From Flagellimonas maritima (lineage in GTDB: Bacteria > Bacteroidota > Bacteroidia > Flavobacteriales > Flavobacteriaceae): a stretch of DNA of 64,000 nt. The notes under the pieces were generated by a model. It saw only the letters and a list, made by a program, of their open reading frames with translations, searched no databases and had not been told where the DNA came from. The position numbers were made by a program, and so were the translations under genes. This document shows positions 1 to 8,820 of the stretch, one piece after another. The stretch lies in NCBI RefSeq assembly GCF_003269425.1, contig NZ_CP030104.1:1731501-1795500 (forward strand), given 5' to 3'. Numbering within the stretch: the first letter of the stretch is position 1; each line of letters starts with the position of its first letter.

Positions 1-2
1 TT

Positions 3-71
3 ACCTCTGCAAAAAGATACGAAAGTCAAAAAGTGGAAATGGAATTTTTAAAGTTTATGGAGAAATTATAA
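3..71 (+). CDS. 3' end of an upstream gene (partial)
   Basis: An open frame enters from the left edge and stops at TAA 69-71. The visible 22 codons are rich in Lys and Glu and end in FMEKL, which looks like the amphipathic C-terminal helix of a glycosyltransferase. It lies just upstream of, and parallel to, a polysaccharide cluster. Too little is visible to name a family; the glycosyltransferase reading is inference from context. Confidence 0.4.
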   Translation, partial: TSAKRYESQKVEMEFLKFMEKL

Positions 72-116
72 GGATGAATTATAAGATAGAGAATAAATTT
101 CCGAAATATTGATTTT

Positions 117-1130
117 ATGACATCGGCATTGGACATAATCACACATTTTATTCTTTTTAGGGTATTTAGATACTGGCGATTTGCAGGAAACAATGACGAA
201 CGCCATTTATCGAAAACCTTACAGATTTTGAGGCAAGACTATCTCAAAGAAAAAGGTGTTATTAAAGAAATAAACATTCTAGGGCTAAAGTCTGAAAAAG
301 TGTGCATAAAATCAACATCGTACTATATTGATTTATTGGTTAAAATTCATAGCACAAAAACATTGCCAAACGGATTTTCAAACTATTTTTTTACACATGT
401 GGACATTAAGAATCAAAATGAGCTATTCAATTTTTTAACATTATACTTAACAATCGAGAACCTTGACGAACATTCTTTGGGGCAACATATAAAAAACTTA
501 ATCCAGGTATCAGAATCGAAATTAAAAATATACTCACTTCATATACTTCTTTTGAAACTTAGGTTTGATTACCAGACCGGCAGAATTAGCAATTATGAAC
601 TTGTATCTAATACCATAAAGATGACAAATGGATTATCCATTGCGGAAATTATGAAATCAAATTCTTTTACGAAACATAAATCTTCCACTAGTCACGAGCT
701 GGGATACTTTCTCAATATACTTTTTGATATATACGAAGACACTCATGATTCCCGTATTCTGGATATATTGACCGAACACAACGAAACACTACATAATTTT
801 TTTGTGTCAAGAAAAACGATTTTCTCAAACGTCTTGAAAAGGGACAATAGTATGAGTTTATCGGGAATATTCTTGATTTCCAAATTGTTCTTGAGGTATA
901 CTTTATTTACCAAGGATTATAGGTTTTCCAGTGCTGCATTTCATATGCTCGATATTGGAATGTACCTTCAAAAAATGAACCCCAAAGGTTATATATCCAA
1001 CACATTTCCAATCTATAGGTATGGTTCTCCAATGAAATATCCTTCATGGACCTTGTGTTATTTTTTGGACGTACTTTTATTAAAAGAAAAAGTAAAGAAG
1101 CTTTTATATGAGACTAGCGTTTCTGTTTAA
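117..1130 (+). CDS. unknown 337-residue protein of the polysaccharide cluster
   Basis: I do not recognise this family. The protein is predicted to be mostly helical, with many regularly spaced amphipathic segments and a conserved-looking C-terminal stretch (motif YRYGSPMKYPSWTLCYFLD, about residues 303-321). That pattern recalls helical-toroid enzymes such as heparinase-like or C5-epimerase-like folds, but I see no diagnostic active site. There is no clear signal peptide. The ATG at 117 is the first in-frame start after stops at 69 and 75. The 3' end overlaps the next gene by 23 bp, so the two are probably translationally coupled, and the context points to modification of a surface glycan. 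Confidence 0.7.
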   Translation: MTSALDIITHFILFRVFRYWRFAGNNDERHLSKTLQILRQDYLKEKGVIKEINILGLKSEKVCIKSTSYYIDLLVKIHSTKTLPNGFSNYFFTHVDIKNQNELFNFLTLYLTIENLDEHSLGQHIKNLIQVSESKLKIYSLHILLLKLRFDYQTGRISNYELVSNTIKMTNGLSIAEIMKSNSFTKHKSSTSHELGYFLNILFDIYEDTHDSRILDILTEHNETLHNFFVSRKTIFSNVLKRDNSMSLSGIFLISKLFLRYTLFTKDYRFSSAAFHMLDIGMYLQKMNPKGYISNTFPIYRYGSPMKYPSWTLCYFLDVLLLKEKVKKLLYETSVSV

Positions 1131-1806
1131 CTATCCTATGGTAGATAATATCAATTGGAAAAAAGTCGCCATAAAAAGATGCCTAGACTTAGGACATGAT
1201 GTTGATGTATTTTATGGTAAGACACATCTATTGGAATATTTAAAGGCTTATTTGATTAAAAGAAAATTCGGAAACGGGGTCGTCCTTCCCAAAAAAGTTG
1301 GAATCAGTAAACGCAAGAATATCGAATTTTTCAATCAAAAAGGGATTTCGGTTTATAAAATTAGAAAATTTAACGAACAGAAATCTATTGTTAAAATTGC
1401 GAACGGCAAATATGATTATTTATTTGTTGCAATCGACCATATCCTTTCGAAGGAATTCGTCGAAGGCGTAAAATCAAGAATAGTAAATGTTCATTACGCT
1501 AGGTTGCCAGAAATTAGGGGCATGAATGCTATAGAATGGAACTATTTGGTAAATCGAAAATGCGAATTGACCCTACATTATATAGATAGTGGAATTGACA
1601 CAGGGGCTATCATAACCAAAGAAGAAATAAACATTAATAAAACAGATGGATTTATAGAAATGCGACAAAAACTTCAGGATAAAATTCCAATTGTATTGGA
1701 GCAATTTCTAAAAGAGCCAAAGACCAATTCAATGGATAATAGAGGAGGAAAATTATATACATATATGCATGGAGATTTGCAAAGAATCATAAAAAAAGGA
1801 TTTTGA
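1108..1806 (+). CDS. formyltransferase-family protein (GART fold)
   Basis: The second half matches the formyl_trans_N family (methionyl-tRNA and sugar-amine formyltransferases). Around residues 132-175 it has an NVHYARLPEIRGMN segment, equivalent to the N-x-H-x-S-x-LP-x-x-RG active-site region, followed by LTLHYIDSGIDTGAI, the usual catalytic-aspartate region. At 232 residues it is shorter than Fmt and lacks a tRNA-binding C-terminal domain, so a sugar-nucleotide N-formyltransferase is more likely than Fmt. It overlaps both neighbours, and a deacetylase follows directly, suggesting N-deacetylation then N-formylation of one glycan. The exact substrate cannot be read from the sequence. Confidence 0.75.
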   Translation: MRLAFLFNYPMVDNINWKKVAIKRCLDLGHDVDVFYGKTHLLEYLKAYLIKRKFGNGVVLPKKVGISKRKNIEFFNQKGISVYKIRKFNEQKSIVKIANGKYDYLFVAIDHILSKEFVEGVKSRIVNVHYARLPEIRGMNAIEWNYLVNRKCELTLHYIDSGIDTGAIITKEEININKTDGFIEMRQKLQDKIPIVLEQFLKEPKTNSMDNRGGKLYTYMHGDLQRIIKKGF

Positions 1807-2768
1807 ATATATATATTACACTAGATTACGAGCTTTTTTTTGGCAACTCTGGCTCATTTCAAAACTGTATGATTAAGCCAACTAAAAGACTTTTGGAAAT
1901 TGCAGATGAATTTAATTTTAAATGTGTTTTTTTTGTCGATTCAGGATATCTTTTGGCACTAAAAAAATTCATGAAAGATTATCCTAGACTTAAAGAGGAT
2001 TATAAGGCTGTTTCCTCTCAAATAAAATTTCTGTCACAGCAAGGCCATCAAATACAATTACATATTCATTCACATTGGGAAGATTCATTTTATAATGGAA
2101 CGTCATGGATTTTCAACCTATCGCGCTATCGTCTAGATTCATTTACAGAGGATGAAATAGTGGATATTTTTAAAAGCTACAGCAAAGAACTCAAGGAGAT
2201 TACGGGTAAACAACCATTCGTATACCGCGCAGGCGGATGGTGCATACAGCCTTTTCACAAATTAAAAAAAGCCTTTATGGAGAATGATATAAAGGTTGAT
2301 AGTACAGTTTATTACAAAGGAAGGAACACTACACCTGCCCAATGGTACGATTTTAGAAAAGCTCCAGATAAATCTTGGTGGATGTTTGAGACGGATCCCT
2401 GTAAAAAAGAGACAAATGGCAGATTCAAGGAAATTCCTATTTCCTCGATAAAAATCAGTCCGTTCTTTTATTGGAAATTTATACTTAATAAGGTCGTGAA
2501 CCATCCCCATCACCGTAGTTTTGGAGATGGAAACGCTAGTAAAATGTCAAGATTACATGCCTTAAAGTTATTGTTCCTACCTTCATACTCTGTTGTATCT
2601 ATGGATGGCTTAAAATCGAATCTATTGCATAAAGCCTACACTGATAATAAACACGATAATTTCGTTATCATTGGTCATCCCAAGGCTTTTACGATAAATT
2701 CGTTGAGAAAATTCAGGAGTTTGATTAAAAGTATCAAAAGAAACAACGATCAAATTACTACCTACTAA
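1803..2768 (+). CDS. polysaccharide deacetylase family protein (CE4/NodB-like)
   Basis: The N-terminal YITLDYELFF supplies the first NodB acid motif, and LHIHSHWEDS (about residues 81-90) is the metal-binding H-x3-H-like motif. PFVYRAGGWC (near 139-148) resembles the R-x-P/G-G motif 3. This family removes N-acetyl groups from sugars. At 321 residues with no signal peptide it is probably cytoplasmic or membrane-associated. The start is a TTG at 1803 overlapping the previous stop in a TTGA arrangement, so translation is coupled. The motif variants are those of the family often seen in flavobacterial capsule or O-antigen loci; the substrate is unknown. Confidence 0.75.
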   Translation: MNIYITLDYELFFGNSGSFQNCMIKPTKRLLEIADEFNFKCVFFVDSGYLLALKKFMKDYPRLKEDYKAVSSQIKFLSQQGHQIQLHIHSHWEDSFYNGTSWIFNLSRYRLDSFTEDEIVDIFKSYSKELKEITGKQPFVYRAGGWCIQPFHKLKKAFMENDIKVDSTVYYKGRNTTPAQWYDFRKAPDKSWWMFETDPCKKETNGRFKEIPISSIKISPFFYWKFILNKVVNHPHHRSFGDGNASKMSRLHALKLLFLPSYSVVSMDGLKSNLLHKAYTDNKHDNFVIIGHPKAFTINSLRKFRSLIKSIKRNNDQITTY

Positions 2769-2832
2769 TGTAGATATCAAATATTAATTTAATGTCTAGT
2801 TTTTATACTGGCCAAATATTTTCCCTGCAAAT

Positions 2833-3534
2833 ATGAAAGCTATTAAAACCGCTAAAATAAACGGAAAGAAAATCTATGCTTTCAAAAGCAAACACCAACT
2901 ACTTGATTTTATCTGTGATAAAAAATCGATATTGGTAGCTTTGAATGCAGAAAAATTGAATAAAAAAGTCCCTCGGCTTGATAGGCTAATAAATCAAAAC
3001 ATTGGTTACGCCGATGGAATAGGCGCTGTTTGGGCACTTAAAAAAAAAGGAATAAATTCTATAAAGATTGCTGGAGCCGAGCTTTGGTTGGATATTATAA
3101 AAAAATATCAAGAAACAAAATCATTTTATTTGGTTGGAGCCTCTGAAGAGGTTATAAAAAAAACTGTCGACAAGTTGTTTCTGGAATACCCTCGAATCAA
3201 TATTAAAGGTTTTAGAAACGGATATTTAAAAGGTGATGACAAAGATAATTTGGTCAAGGATATCCTAGAAAAAAAACCGGATATGGTTTTCATAGCGATG
3301 GGAAGCCCTGCACAAGAATATGTTATGGCTGAGTTCCTAAAAAAACATGAGGCATTGTATATGGGACTGGGTGGAAGTTTTGATGTTTATTCAGGAACGA
3401 AAAAAAGAGCTCCTGCGCTATTTATAAAATTGGGAATAGAATGGTTGTATCGTTTGATAAAGGAACCAACCAGATTATCCAGACAGTTTAGTCTAGTGAA
3501 GTTCTTTTTTAAAATTATATTTGATAAAATATAA
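2833..3534 (+). CDS. WecG/TagA/CpsF family glycosyltransferase (GT26)
   Basis: This is a GT26 transferase. It has the YADGIGAVWALK motif (residues ~58-69) containing the family aspartate, a FYLVGASEEV motif, and the C-terminal core MGLGGSFDVYSG followed by APALFIKLGIEWLYRLIKEP. Family members add the second sugar to an undecaprenyl-PP-linked monosaccharide (ManNAc or ManNAcA). It lies 15 bp upstream of a WecA-like gene that would make the acceptor lipid, so the two probably carry out consecutive initiation steps at the inner face of the cytoplasmic membrane. Length (233 aa) is normal. Confidence 0.9.
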   Translation: MKAIKTAKINGKKIYAFKSKHQLLDFICDKKSILVALNAEKLNKKVPRLDRLINQNIGYADGIGAVWALKKKGINSIKIAGAELWLDIIKKYQETKSFYLVGASEEVIKKTVDKLFLEYPRINIKGFRNGYLKGDDKDNLVKDILEKKPDMVFIAMGSPAQEYVMAEFLKKHEALYMGLGGSFDVYSGTKKRAPALFIKLGIEWLYRLIKEPTRLSRQFSLVKFFFKIIFDKI

Positions 3535-3549
3535 CTGTACTCCATTCTA

Positions 3550-4701
3550 ATGTATTTTCTAGAAACAGCGGTAGCCGTATTTATTGGTGCTTTTTTGGTC
3601 ACGTATTTGACCATACCGAAAATAATTGGTGTGGTTGAATACAAAAGGTTAATGGACGACCCCAATAAGAGAAGTTCACATACCTCAAAAACACCTACAC
3701 TTGGCGGAATGGCCTTTTTCTACACGCTTATTTTTGCTCTTTTCTTTATTAATGGGCGTGATGTATTTGACGAAACTATCTATTTGATACCTGGCCTCAC
3801 CATACTTTTTATTGTTGGCCTTAAAGATGATTTGGTCGTACTTTCCCCAGGATCAAAATTGATTGCCCAAACATTGGCTATTGCATTCGTTTTAGCTAAC
3901 GACAGTTTTGTGATTGAATCACTAAATGGGTTTTTAAATATTTATGAAATCCCATATTTCCTATATTTGGCAATAGCAGGCTTTTTGATGTTGACCATAA
4001 TCAACTCCTACAATCTGATTGATGGCATTGATGGGCTGGCATCTATTGTAGGGATTGTTATCATGGTCATTTACACGACTATCTTTTACCTTTCAGGAGA
4101 GTATTTCTTTGCGCTGTTGAGTATAACTATGAATGCCTGTTTAATGGCATTTTTTGGATTCAATATCTCTTCGGATAAAAAAATCTTTATGGGCGATACA
4201 GGCTCATTGATTGTGGGTTTCATTATCAGTGTACTTACTTTGAAATTTTTGGCGTTAAAACCTGAATCCTATGAAGGCTTACCATTTTTATTGGAAAATG
4301 CTCCATTAATTGCCATCAGTATTTTAATTGTGCCTTTATTTGATACGGCTAGGGTTTTTACCATTAGAATAGCGAACAGAAGAGGCCCGTTTTCACCGGA
4401 TAGAAATCATGTACATCACGTACTTATCGATTTTTGGGGACTCTCTCATAAACAGGCAAGCTTTATAATCGGTTGCTTTAATTTGCTCTTCGTGGTTCTG
4501 TTTATTATTTTGGGAAGTAAGGCCAAAAATCTTGGCATGGTAATTATGTTGGTTAGCGTGGTTATATTTTTGGGATACATATTTTTCAAGTACAATTATA
4601 ATTTTACCACCCTTAAGCAAAAAATTCTTTTAAAGCGTAAAATTGATTCGCTCAAGAAAAAAGCTGAACCTTCTACCAAACAAAAAAAAGAAACCAGTTG
4701 A
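3550..4701 (+). CDS. undecaprenyl-phosphate sugar-1-phosphate transferase (WecA/MraY superfamily)
   Basis: A polytopic membrane protein of 383 residues with about ten hydrophobic segments and the superfamily motifs in order: [18 protein letters not shown] (~37-54), [12 protein letters not shown] with the catalytic DD pair, [14 protein letters not shown] (~150-163), [12 protein letters not shown], and the cytoplasmic RNHVHHVL histidine motif. It transfers a sugar-1-phosphate from a UDP-sugar to undecaprenyl phosphate and so starts repeat-unit synthesis. The tail is Lys-rich and cytoplasmic. It overlaps the following epimerase gene by 4 bp. It could equally be called WbpL-like; the sugar is not determinable. 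Confidence 0.9.
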   Translation: MYFLETAVAVFIGAFLVTYLTIPKIIGVVEYKRLMDDPNKRSSHTSKTPTLGGMAFFYTLIFALFFINGRDVFDETIYLIPGLTILFIVGLKDDLVVLSPGSKLIAQTLAIAFVLANDSFVIESLNGFLNIYEIPYFLYLAIAGFLMLTIINSYNLIDGIDGLASIVGIVIMVIYTTIFYLSGEYFFALLSITMNACLMAFFGFNISSDKKIFMGDTGSLIVGFIISVLTLKFLALKPESYEGLPFLLENAPLIAISILIVPLFDTARVFTIRIANRRGPFSPDRNHVHHVLIDFWGLSHKQASFIIGCFNLLFVVLFIILGSKAKNLGMVIMLVSVVIFLGYIFFKYNYNFTTLKQKILLKRKIDSLKKKAEPSTKQKKETS

Positions 4702-5675
4702 AAAAAACCCTAATTACAGGAGCTGCAGGCTTTTTGGGATCACATCTCTGCGATAGGTTTATCGCAGAAGGACATCATGTGATTGCTATGGACAACTTGA
4801 TAACAGGAGACCTAAAGAACATTGAACACTTATTTCCCTTGGAAAATTTTGAATTCCACCATCATGATGTCTCGACTTTTGTGCACCTTGGCGGGGAATT
4901 GGATTATATCTTGCACTTTGCATCGCCTGCAAGCCCAATTGACTATCTTAAAATACCTATCGAGACCTTAAAAGTCGGTTCTTTAGGAACGCTCAATTTG
5001 CTGGGATTGGCGAAGGAGAAAAAAGCAAGAATACTTGTAGCCTCCACCTCGGAAGTTTATGGCGACCCTTTGGTACATCCACAGAACGAAGATTACTATG
5101 GCAATGTCAGTCCCATTGGCCCAAGAGGGGTATATGATGAGGCCAAGCGTTTTATGGAATCAATAACTATGGCCTATCACCGTCATCATGGGTTGGACAC
5201 ACGTATCGTCCGTATTTTCAATACGTATGGTTCCAGAATGCGTCTGAACGATGGTAGGGTCGTGCCCGCATTTATGGGACAAGCCTTACGTGGTGAAGAT
5301 CTAACCGTTTTTGGGGACGGTTCGCAGACACGGTCGTTCACCTACATCGACGATCAAATTGAAGGAATTTACCGCTTGCTTATGAGCGATTACGTAGAGC
5401 CTATCAACATAGGGAATCCAGATGAGACAACTATTCTGGAATTTGCCCAAGAAATTATAAAGCTTACGGGAACAGACCAAAAAATTGTCTATAGACCATT
5501 GCCTCAAGATGATCCTCTACAACGGCAACCTGATATTAGCAGAGCTAAAGAAGTCTTGGGCTGGGAGCCACAGGTCCATCGTTCAGAAGGATTGAAAAAA
5601 GCATATGATTACTTCAAAAGCTTATCTCCAGAAGAATTGAGCGGAAACCACAGAAATTTTTCAGCAATTAAGTAA
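4698..5675 (+). CDS. UDP-glucuronate decarboxylase / NAD-dependent epimerase (UXS-like)
   Basis: An extended SDR enzyme. [10 protein letters not shown] (residues 8-17) is the Gly-rich NAD site, DNLITG follows, [10 protein letters not shown] carries the catalytic Thr/Ser, and YDEAKR is the YxxxK pair. [15 protein letters not shown] and the overall 325-residue length match UDP-glucuronate decarboxylase, which makes UDP-xylose. The start is TTG at 4698, nested in the stop of the previous gene. It closes the polysaccharide operon and supplies an activated pentose. A dTDP-glucose dehydratase-like role is less likely given the UXS-type motifs. Confidence 0.87.
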   Translation: MKKTLITGAAGFLGSHLCDRFIAEGHHVIAMDNLITGDLKNIEHLFPLENFEFHHHDVSTFVHLGGELDYILHFASPASPIDYLKIPIETLKVGSLGTLNLLGLAKEKKARILVASTSEVYGDPLVHPQNEDYYGNVSPIGPRGVYDEAKRFMESITMAYHRHHGLDTRIVRIFNTYGSRMRLNDGRVVPAFMGQALRGEDLTVFGDGSQTRSFTYIDDQIEGIYRLLMSDYVEPINIGNPDETTILEFAQEIIKLTGTDQKIVYRPLPQDDPLQRQPDISRAKEVLGWEPQVHRSEGLKKAYDYFKSLSPEELSGNHRNFSAIK

Positions 5676-5694
5676 ACAACTTGGTGCCAAAACG

Positions 5695-5702
5695 TATTTT
5701 TG
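5695..5702 (+). promoter_or_regulatory. candidate -7 promoter element for purD
   Basis: TATTTTTG fits the Bacteroidota consensus TAnnTTTG exactly. It ends 16 nt before the purD ATG, giving a predicted leader of roughly a dozen nucleotides. No clean TTTG -33 element is evident. Confidence 0.5.
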
Positions 5703-5718
5703 CGGAAATTTCCTATTG

Positions 5719-6990
5719 ATGAACATTCTAATTCTTGGCTCGGGCGGTCGCGAACATGCTATTGCTTATAAAATTGCCGAAAGCTCTAAAATAAATCGAC
5801 TTTTTGTAGCTCCCGGTAACGCTGGCACATCAGAAATCGCCACTAACATAGCTATTGGCGTAAATGATTTTGATGCAATTAAAAAAACGGTTTTAGAGAA
5901 GAATATCAATTTGGTGGTGGTCGGTCCCGAAGATCCGCTCGTAAAAGGAGTTCATGATTTTTTCCTGGAAGACGAAGAATTAAAGAGCGTTTCTGTCATT
6001 GGCCCTCAAAAAGCAGCAGCAGAGCTTGAAGGCAGCAAGGAATTTGCTAAGAAGTTTATGATGCGTCATAATATTCCAACAGCGGCTTACCAAAGTTTTA
6101 CTTCAAACAATTTAGAAGAAGGCTATGCTTTTTTGGAAACCTTAAAACCACCCTACGTACTCAAAGCCGATGGTCTGGCGGCAGGTAAAGGAGTTTTAAT
6201 CCTTCAAGATTTGGATAAAGCCAAAGCAGAGCTCAAATCGATGCTGGTAGATTCAAAATTCGGTTCGGCAAGTGCTACCGTAGTAATCGAGGAATTCCTT
6301 TACGGAATAGAATTAAGCTGTTTTGTATTGACCGACGGGACCAATTATAAAATTCTGCCCACTGCAAAAGATTACAAACGTATAGGAGAAGGCGATACAG
6401 GACTGAATACTGGCGGAATGGGTGCTATTTCCCCTGTTCCCTTTGCGGATGATGCTTTTTTGCAGGCAGTTGAGCAACAAATCGTAAAGCCTACGGTGGA
6501 GGGTCTTAAAAAGGATAACCTTCCTTATGTAGGCTTTATTTTTATTGGGTTGATAAAAGTTGGGGACAAACCAAAGGTAATCGAATACAATGTGCGTATG
6601 GGTGACCCCGAAACAGAAGTGGTCATTCCAAGAATAAAAAATGATTTAGTGGAAATTCTCCTAGCAATGGCCAAAGGAAAGCTTGATAAAATTGATTTAA
6701 AAATAGATAAAAGAGCGGCAACCACTGTTATGGCGGTATCTGGAGGTTACCCTGAAGCCTATGAAAAGGGAAAGGAAATCTTGGGAATCGAGAATATTGA
6801 GGATTCTTTGGTCTTCCATGCGGGAACAAAATCCAATAATGGAAAAATACTCACGAATGGAGGTCGTGTAATCGCAATAACTTCCTACGGAAAAGATTTC
6901 CAAGAAGCACTGCAAAAATCCTATCAAAATATGGAAAAATTACATTTCGATGGGATGTACTACAGAAAGGATTTAGGATTTGACCTATAA
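5719..6990 (+). CDS. purD: phosphoribosylamine--glycine ligase
   Basis: PurD (GARS) joins glycine to 5-phosphoribosylamine with ATP in step two of purine synthesis. The N-terminus MNILILGSGGREHA is diagnostic, followed by FVAPGNAGT, VGPEDPL, the ATP-grasp core VLKADGLAAGKGV (~152-164), GIELSCFVLTDG, TGGMGAISP, and RMGDPETE with the metal ligands. The length of 423 residues is standard. I use ATG 5719 rather than the TTG one codon earlier. It stands outside any purine operon and is preceded by its own promoter. Its last 6 bases overlap the end of a convergent small gene. Confidence 0.97.
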   Translation: MNILILGSGGREHAIAYKIAESSKINRLFVAPGNAGTSEIATNIAIGVNDFDAIKKTVLEKNINLVVVGPEDPLVKGVHDFFLEDEELKSVSVIGPQKAAAELEGSKEFAKKFMMRHNIPTAAYQSFTSNNLEEGYAFLETLKPPYVLKADGLAAGKGVLILQDLDKAKAELKSMLVDSKFGSASATVVIEEFLYGIELSCFVLTDGTNYKILPTAKDYKRIGEGDTGLNTGGMGAISPVPFADDAFLQAVEQQIVKPTVEGLKKDNLPYVGFIFIGLIKVGDKPKVIEYNVRMGDPETEVVIPRIKNDLVEILLAMAKGKLDKIDLKIDKRAATTVMAVSGGYPEAYEKGKEILGIENIEDSLVFHAGTKSNNGKILTNGGRVIAITSYGKDFQEALQKSYQNMEKLHFDGMYYRKDLGFDL

Positions 6991-7206
6991 GTAGGAGTGG
7001 GAACTTATGGTCTTGTCTTCCTCGTTATTATCATTGAAAATCTTGAGTTGCCCCATCCAATATATCATGGCAATAAAGCCTACAACGAAGAAAATCCAAT
7101 TAATGGTATTGGAAGCCCACCAGCTTTCCAAGAAACGGAAAAAATCATATGGCGCAAAAAGAACATTCACAAATAAGTCTTCAATGCCGTAAAAAAACTT
7201 GCTCAT
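6985..7206 (-). CDS. small membrane protein (DUF6341-like)
   Basis: A 73-residue protein with one central transmembrane segment (about residues 33-51, INWIFFVVGFIAMIYW) and an acidic C-terminal tail. It resembles the small proteins beside purD in flavobacteria, now called DUF6341 and in the past sometimes mislabelled as uracil phosphoribosyltransferase; it has no phosphoribosyltransferase motif. The family assignment is from memory of synteny and sequence character. It is read convergently with purD, overlapping its stop region by 6 bp, and has its own promoter upstream. Confidence 0.75.
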   Translation of the reverse strand: MSKFFYGIEDLFVNVLFAPYDFFRFLESWWASNTINWIFFVVGFIAMIYWMGQLKIFNDNNEEDKTISSHSYL

Positions 7207-7225
7207 CTTAGCTATATTTACTCTG

Positions 7226-7233
7226 CAAAAGTA
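7226..7233 (-). promoter_or_regulatory. candidate -7 promoter element for the DUF6341-like gene
   Basis: On the minus strand this reads TACTTTTG, an exact TAnnTTTG. It ends 19 nt upstream of the start codon at 7206 and lies between this gene and the divergent DUF6427-like gene. Confidence 0.5.
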
Positions 7234-7245
7234 GTAAAACCAAAC

Positions 7246-8181
7246 ATGATTTCAAGCTTTTTCGGAAAAACTAAACCAATAAACTATATTGTTCTATCGG
7301 TTTTTATGTTTCTTTTTTACTGTTTTCATGTGTACATAGAAGCTGGGCAAAAAATAGACATAGATAAAATTCCCTTTCAGGTTTTGACGCTAGGGGTGCT
7401 TCTACTTTCCATCTATATCATAAATAGAATTGTTCGTATTGAAAAAGTAACGGATTTTAGCTCTTATGCCATACTGTTTTTTGTTCTCCTGTTCGTTGTT
7501 TTTTCAGATGTGCTTTTGGACAATGACGCTATTTTTTGCAATTTCTTTTTACTGCTTGCAATTTGGCGATTACTGGCCATAAAGTCCATTAAAAATGTAA
7601 AGCACAAGGTTTTTGATGCTTCCCTCTTAATATGTTTGGCAAGTCTCTTTTACGATTGGGCACTGGTTTTTCTGATTCTTGTCTTTCTAGTCATCAATAT
7701 ATATGATAAAAAGACGATTAAAAATTGGATGGTCCCCATAGTTTCGGTTCTAACAATTGCCATCTTGGTATTTACCGTTTTAAAGGTTGATGATAATATT
7801 TCCTTCTTTATAGAACATTACACTTTCACTATGGATTTGCTCACGGAAGGATTCTATAAACAAGGTGTGACCATTAAGTTGATAATTTATTCGATTGTAA
7901 TCGTTTTATTGATGCTCCTTGTTTTTATTAGGTTGCAGAAAAAGGGTGGGGGCAAACAAGTTTTACTACAGATAGTTTTTTCTACATTCATATTAGGTGT
8001 TATTGTAAGTTTTTTTAAATCCTCAGATAATCACCCTGTTATATTTACATTTTTCCCTACTGCGGTATTTCTCACAAATTATCTGGAGACAATAAAAAAA
8101 ATGCGTTTACGGGAAATTGCTTTTATCGTTTTTATCGTTTTATCTTTTTCAGTTTATGCCGTTGAGGTTTATGGTAATTGA
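7246..8181 (+). CDS. polytopic membrane protein (DUF6427-like)
   Basis: A 311-residue integral membrane protein with about nine or ten hydrophobic helices and only short loops. The N-terminal MISSFFGKTKPINYIVL is typical of a flavobacterial family I know as DUF6427. No catalytic motif is visible. Its position between purD and a DUF4254/GT9 pair matches the usual flavobacterial gene neighbourhood, which suggests a cell-envelope role, but the function is not known. The next gene starts after a short gap that contains a separate promoter. Confidence 0.75.
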   Translation: MISSFFGKTKPINYIVLSVFMFLFYCFHVYIEAGQKIDIDKIPFQVLTLGVLLLSIYIINRIVRIEKVTDFSSYAILFFVLLFVVFSDVLLDNDAIFCNFFLLLAIWRLLAIKSIKNVKHKVFDASLLICLASLFYDWALVFLILVFLVINIYDKKTIKNWMVPIVSVLTIAILVFTVLKVDDNISFFIEHYTFTMDLLTEGFYKQGVTIKLIIYSIVIVLLMLLVFIRLQKKGGGKQVLLQIVFSTFILGVIVSFFKSSDNHPVIFTFFPTAVFLTNYLETIKKMRLREIAFIVFIVLSFSVYAVEVYGN

Positions 8182-8189
8182 TAAAGCAA

Positions 8190-8197
8190 TATCTTTG
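8190..8197 (+). promoter_or_regulatory. candidate -7 promoter element for the DUF4254/GT9 pair
   Basis: TATCTTTG matches TAnnTTTG. It is 17 nt from the ATG at 8215, giving a short predicted leader of about a dozen nucleotides. Confidence 0.5.
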
Positions 8198-8214
8198 TAG
8201 TAAACATACAGCTT

Positions 8215-8820
8215 ATGTTCAGTTCTTTTGCCTTAAAAATCTTTCAAGAAAGCATAGAAGCCTATCATATAAAGGATGATGTCTACCAAGATTTCATAAA
8301 TCCTTTTCCAAAAGATAAAATAGAATATCTTCTTTATAGAAAAAACTGGATCGATACAGTGCAATGGCACTATGAAGATATTATAAGAGATCCTGGGATT
8401 AATCCAAAAGATGCCTTATCCCTTAAACGAAAAATAGACGCCAGTAATCAAGACCGTACAGACCTTGTAGAATATATTGATGGATATTTTTTAAAAAAAT
8501 ACCAAGCGGTACATATAAAGGAAGATGCTAAGATCAACACAGAGAGTCCTGCATGGGCCATAGACAGGCTTTCCATACTTGCACTCAAAATCTATCATAT
8601 GCAAGAAGAGGTGGACCGTACCGACGCATCTCCGGAACACACCCAAAAATGTAGTGCTAAGTTAGCCGTTCTCTTGGAACAACGGGAAGACCTCTCCACG
8701 GCTATTGACCAATTATTGGAAGATATAGAGAAAGGTAACAAGTACATGAAAGTCTATAAACAAATGAAGATGTACAATGATGAAGAACTAAATCCTGTTC
8801 TACGTGGACAAAAAGGGTAA
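8215..8820 (+). CDS. DUF4254 domain-containing protein
   Basis: A soluble, helical protein of 201 residues in which I recognise the DUF4254 family (motifs DTVQWHYEDIIRDPGI at ~43-58 and ESPAWAIDRLSILALKIYHM at ~103-122). No signal peptide or membrane helix. In Bacteroidota this family is routinely paired with a family 9 glycosyltransferase, as here, where the following gene starts inside it, so a role in LPS-core or other surface-glycan assembly is likely. Biochemical function is unknown. Confidence 0.8.
   Translation: MFSSFALKIFQESIEAYHIKDDVYQDFINPFPKDKIEYLLYRKNWIDTVQWHYEDIIRDPGINPKDALSLKRKIDASNQDRTDLVEYIDGYFLKKYQAVHIKEDAKINTESPAWAIDRLSILALKIYHMQEEVDRTDASPEHTQKCSAKLAVLLEQREDLSTAIDQLLEDIEKGNKYMKVYKQMKMYNDEELNPVLRGQKG

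Noticed and set aside
7007..7192. Plus-strand frame antisense to the DUF6341-like gene
   Set aside because: The minus-strand frame has a membrane segment, a promoter and the expected synteny; the plus frame is Lys/Ser-rich with no features.
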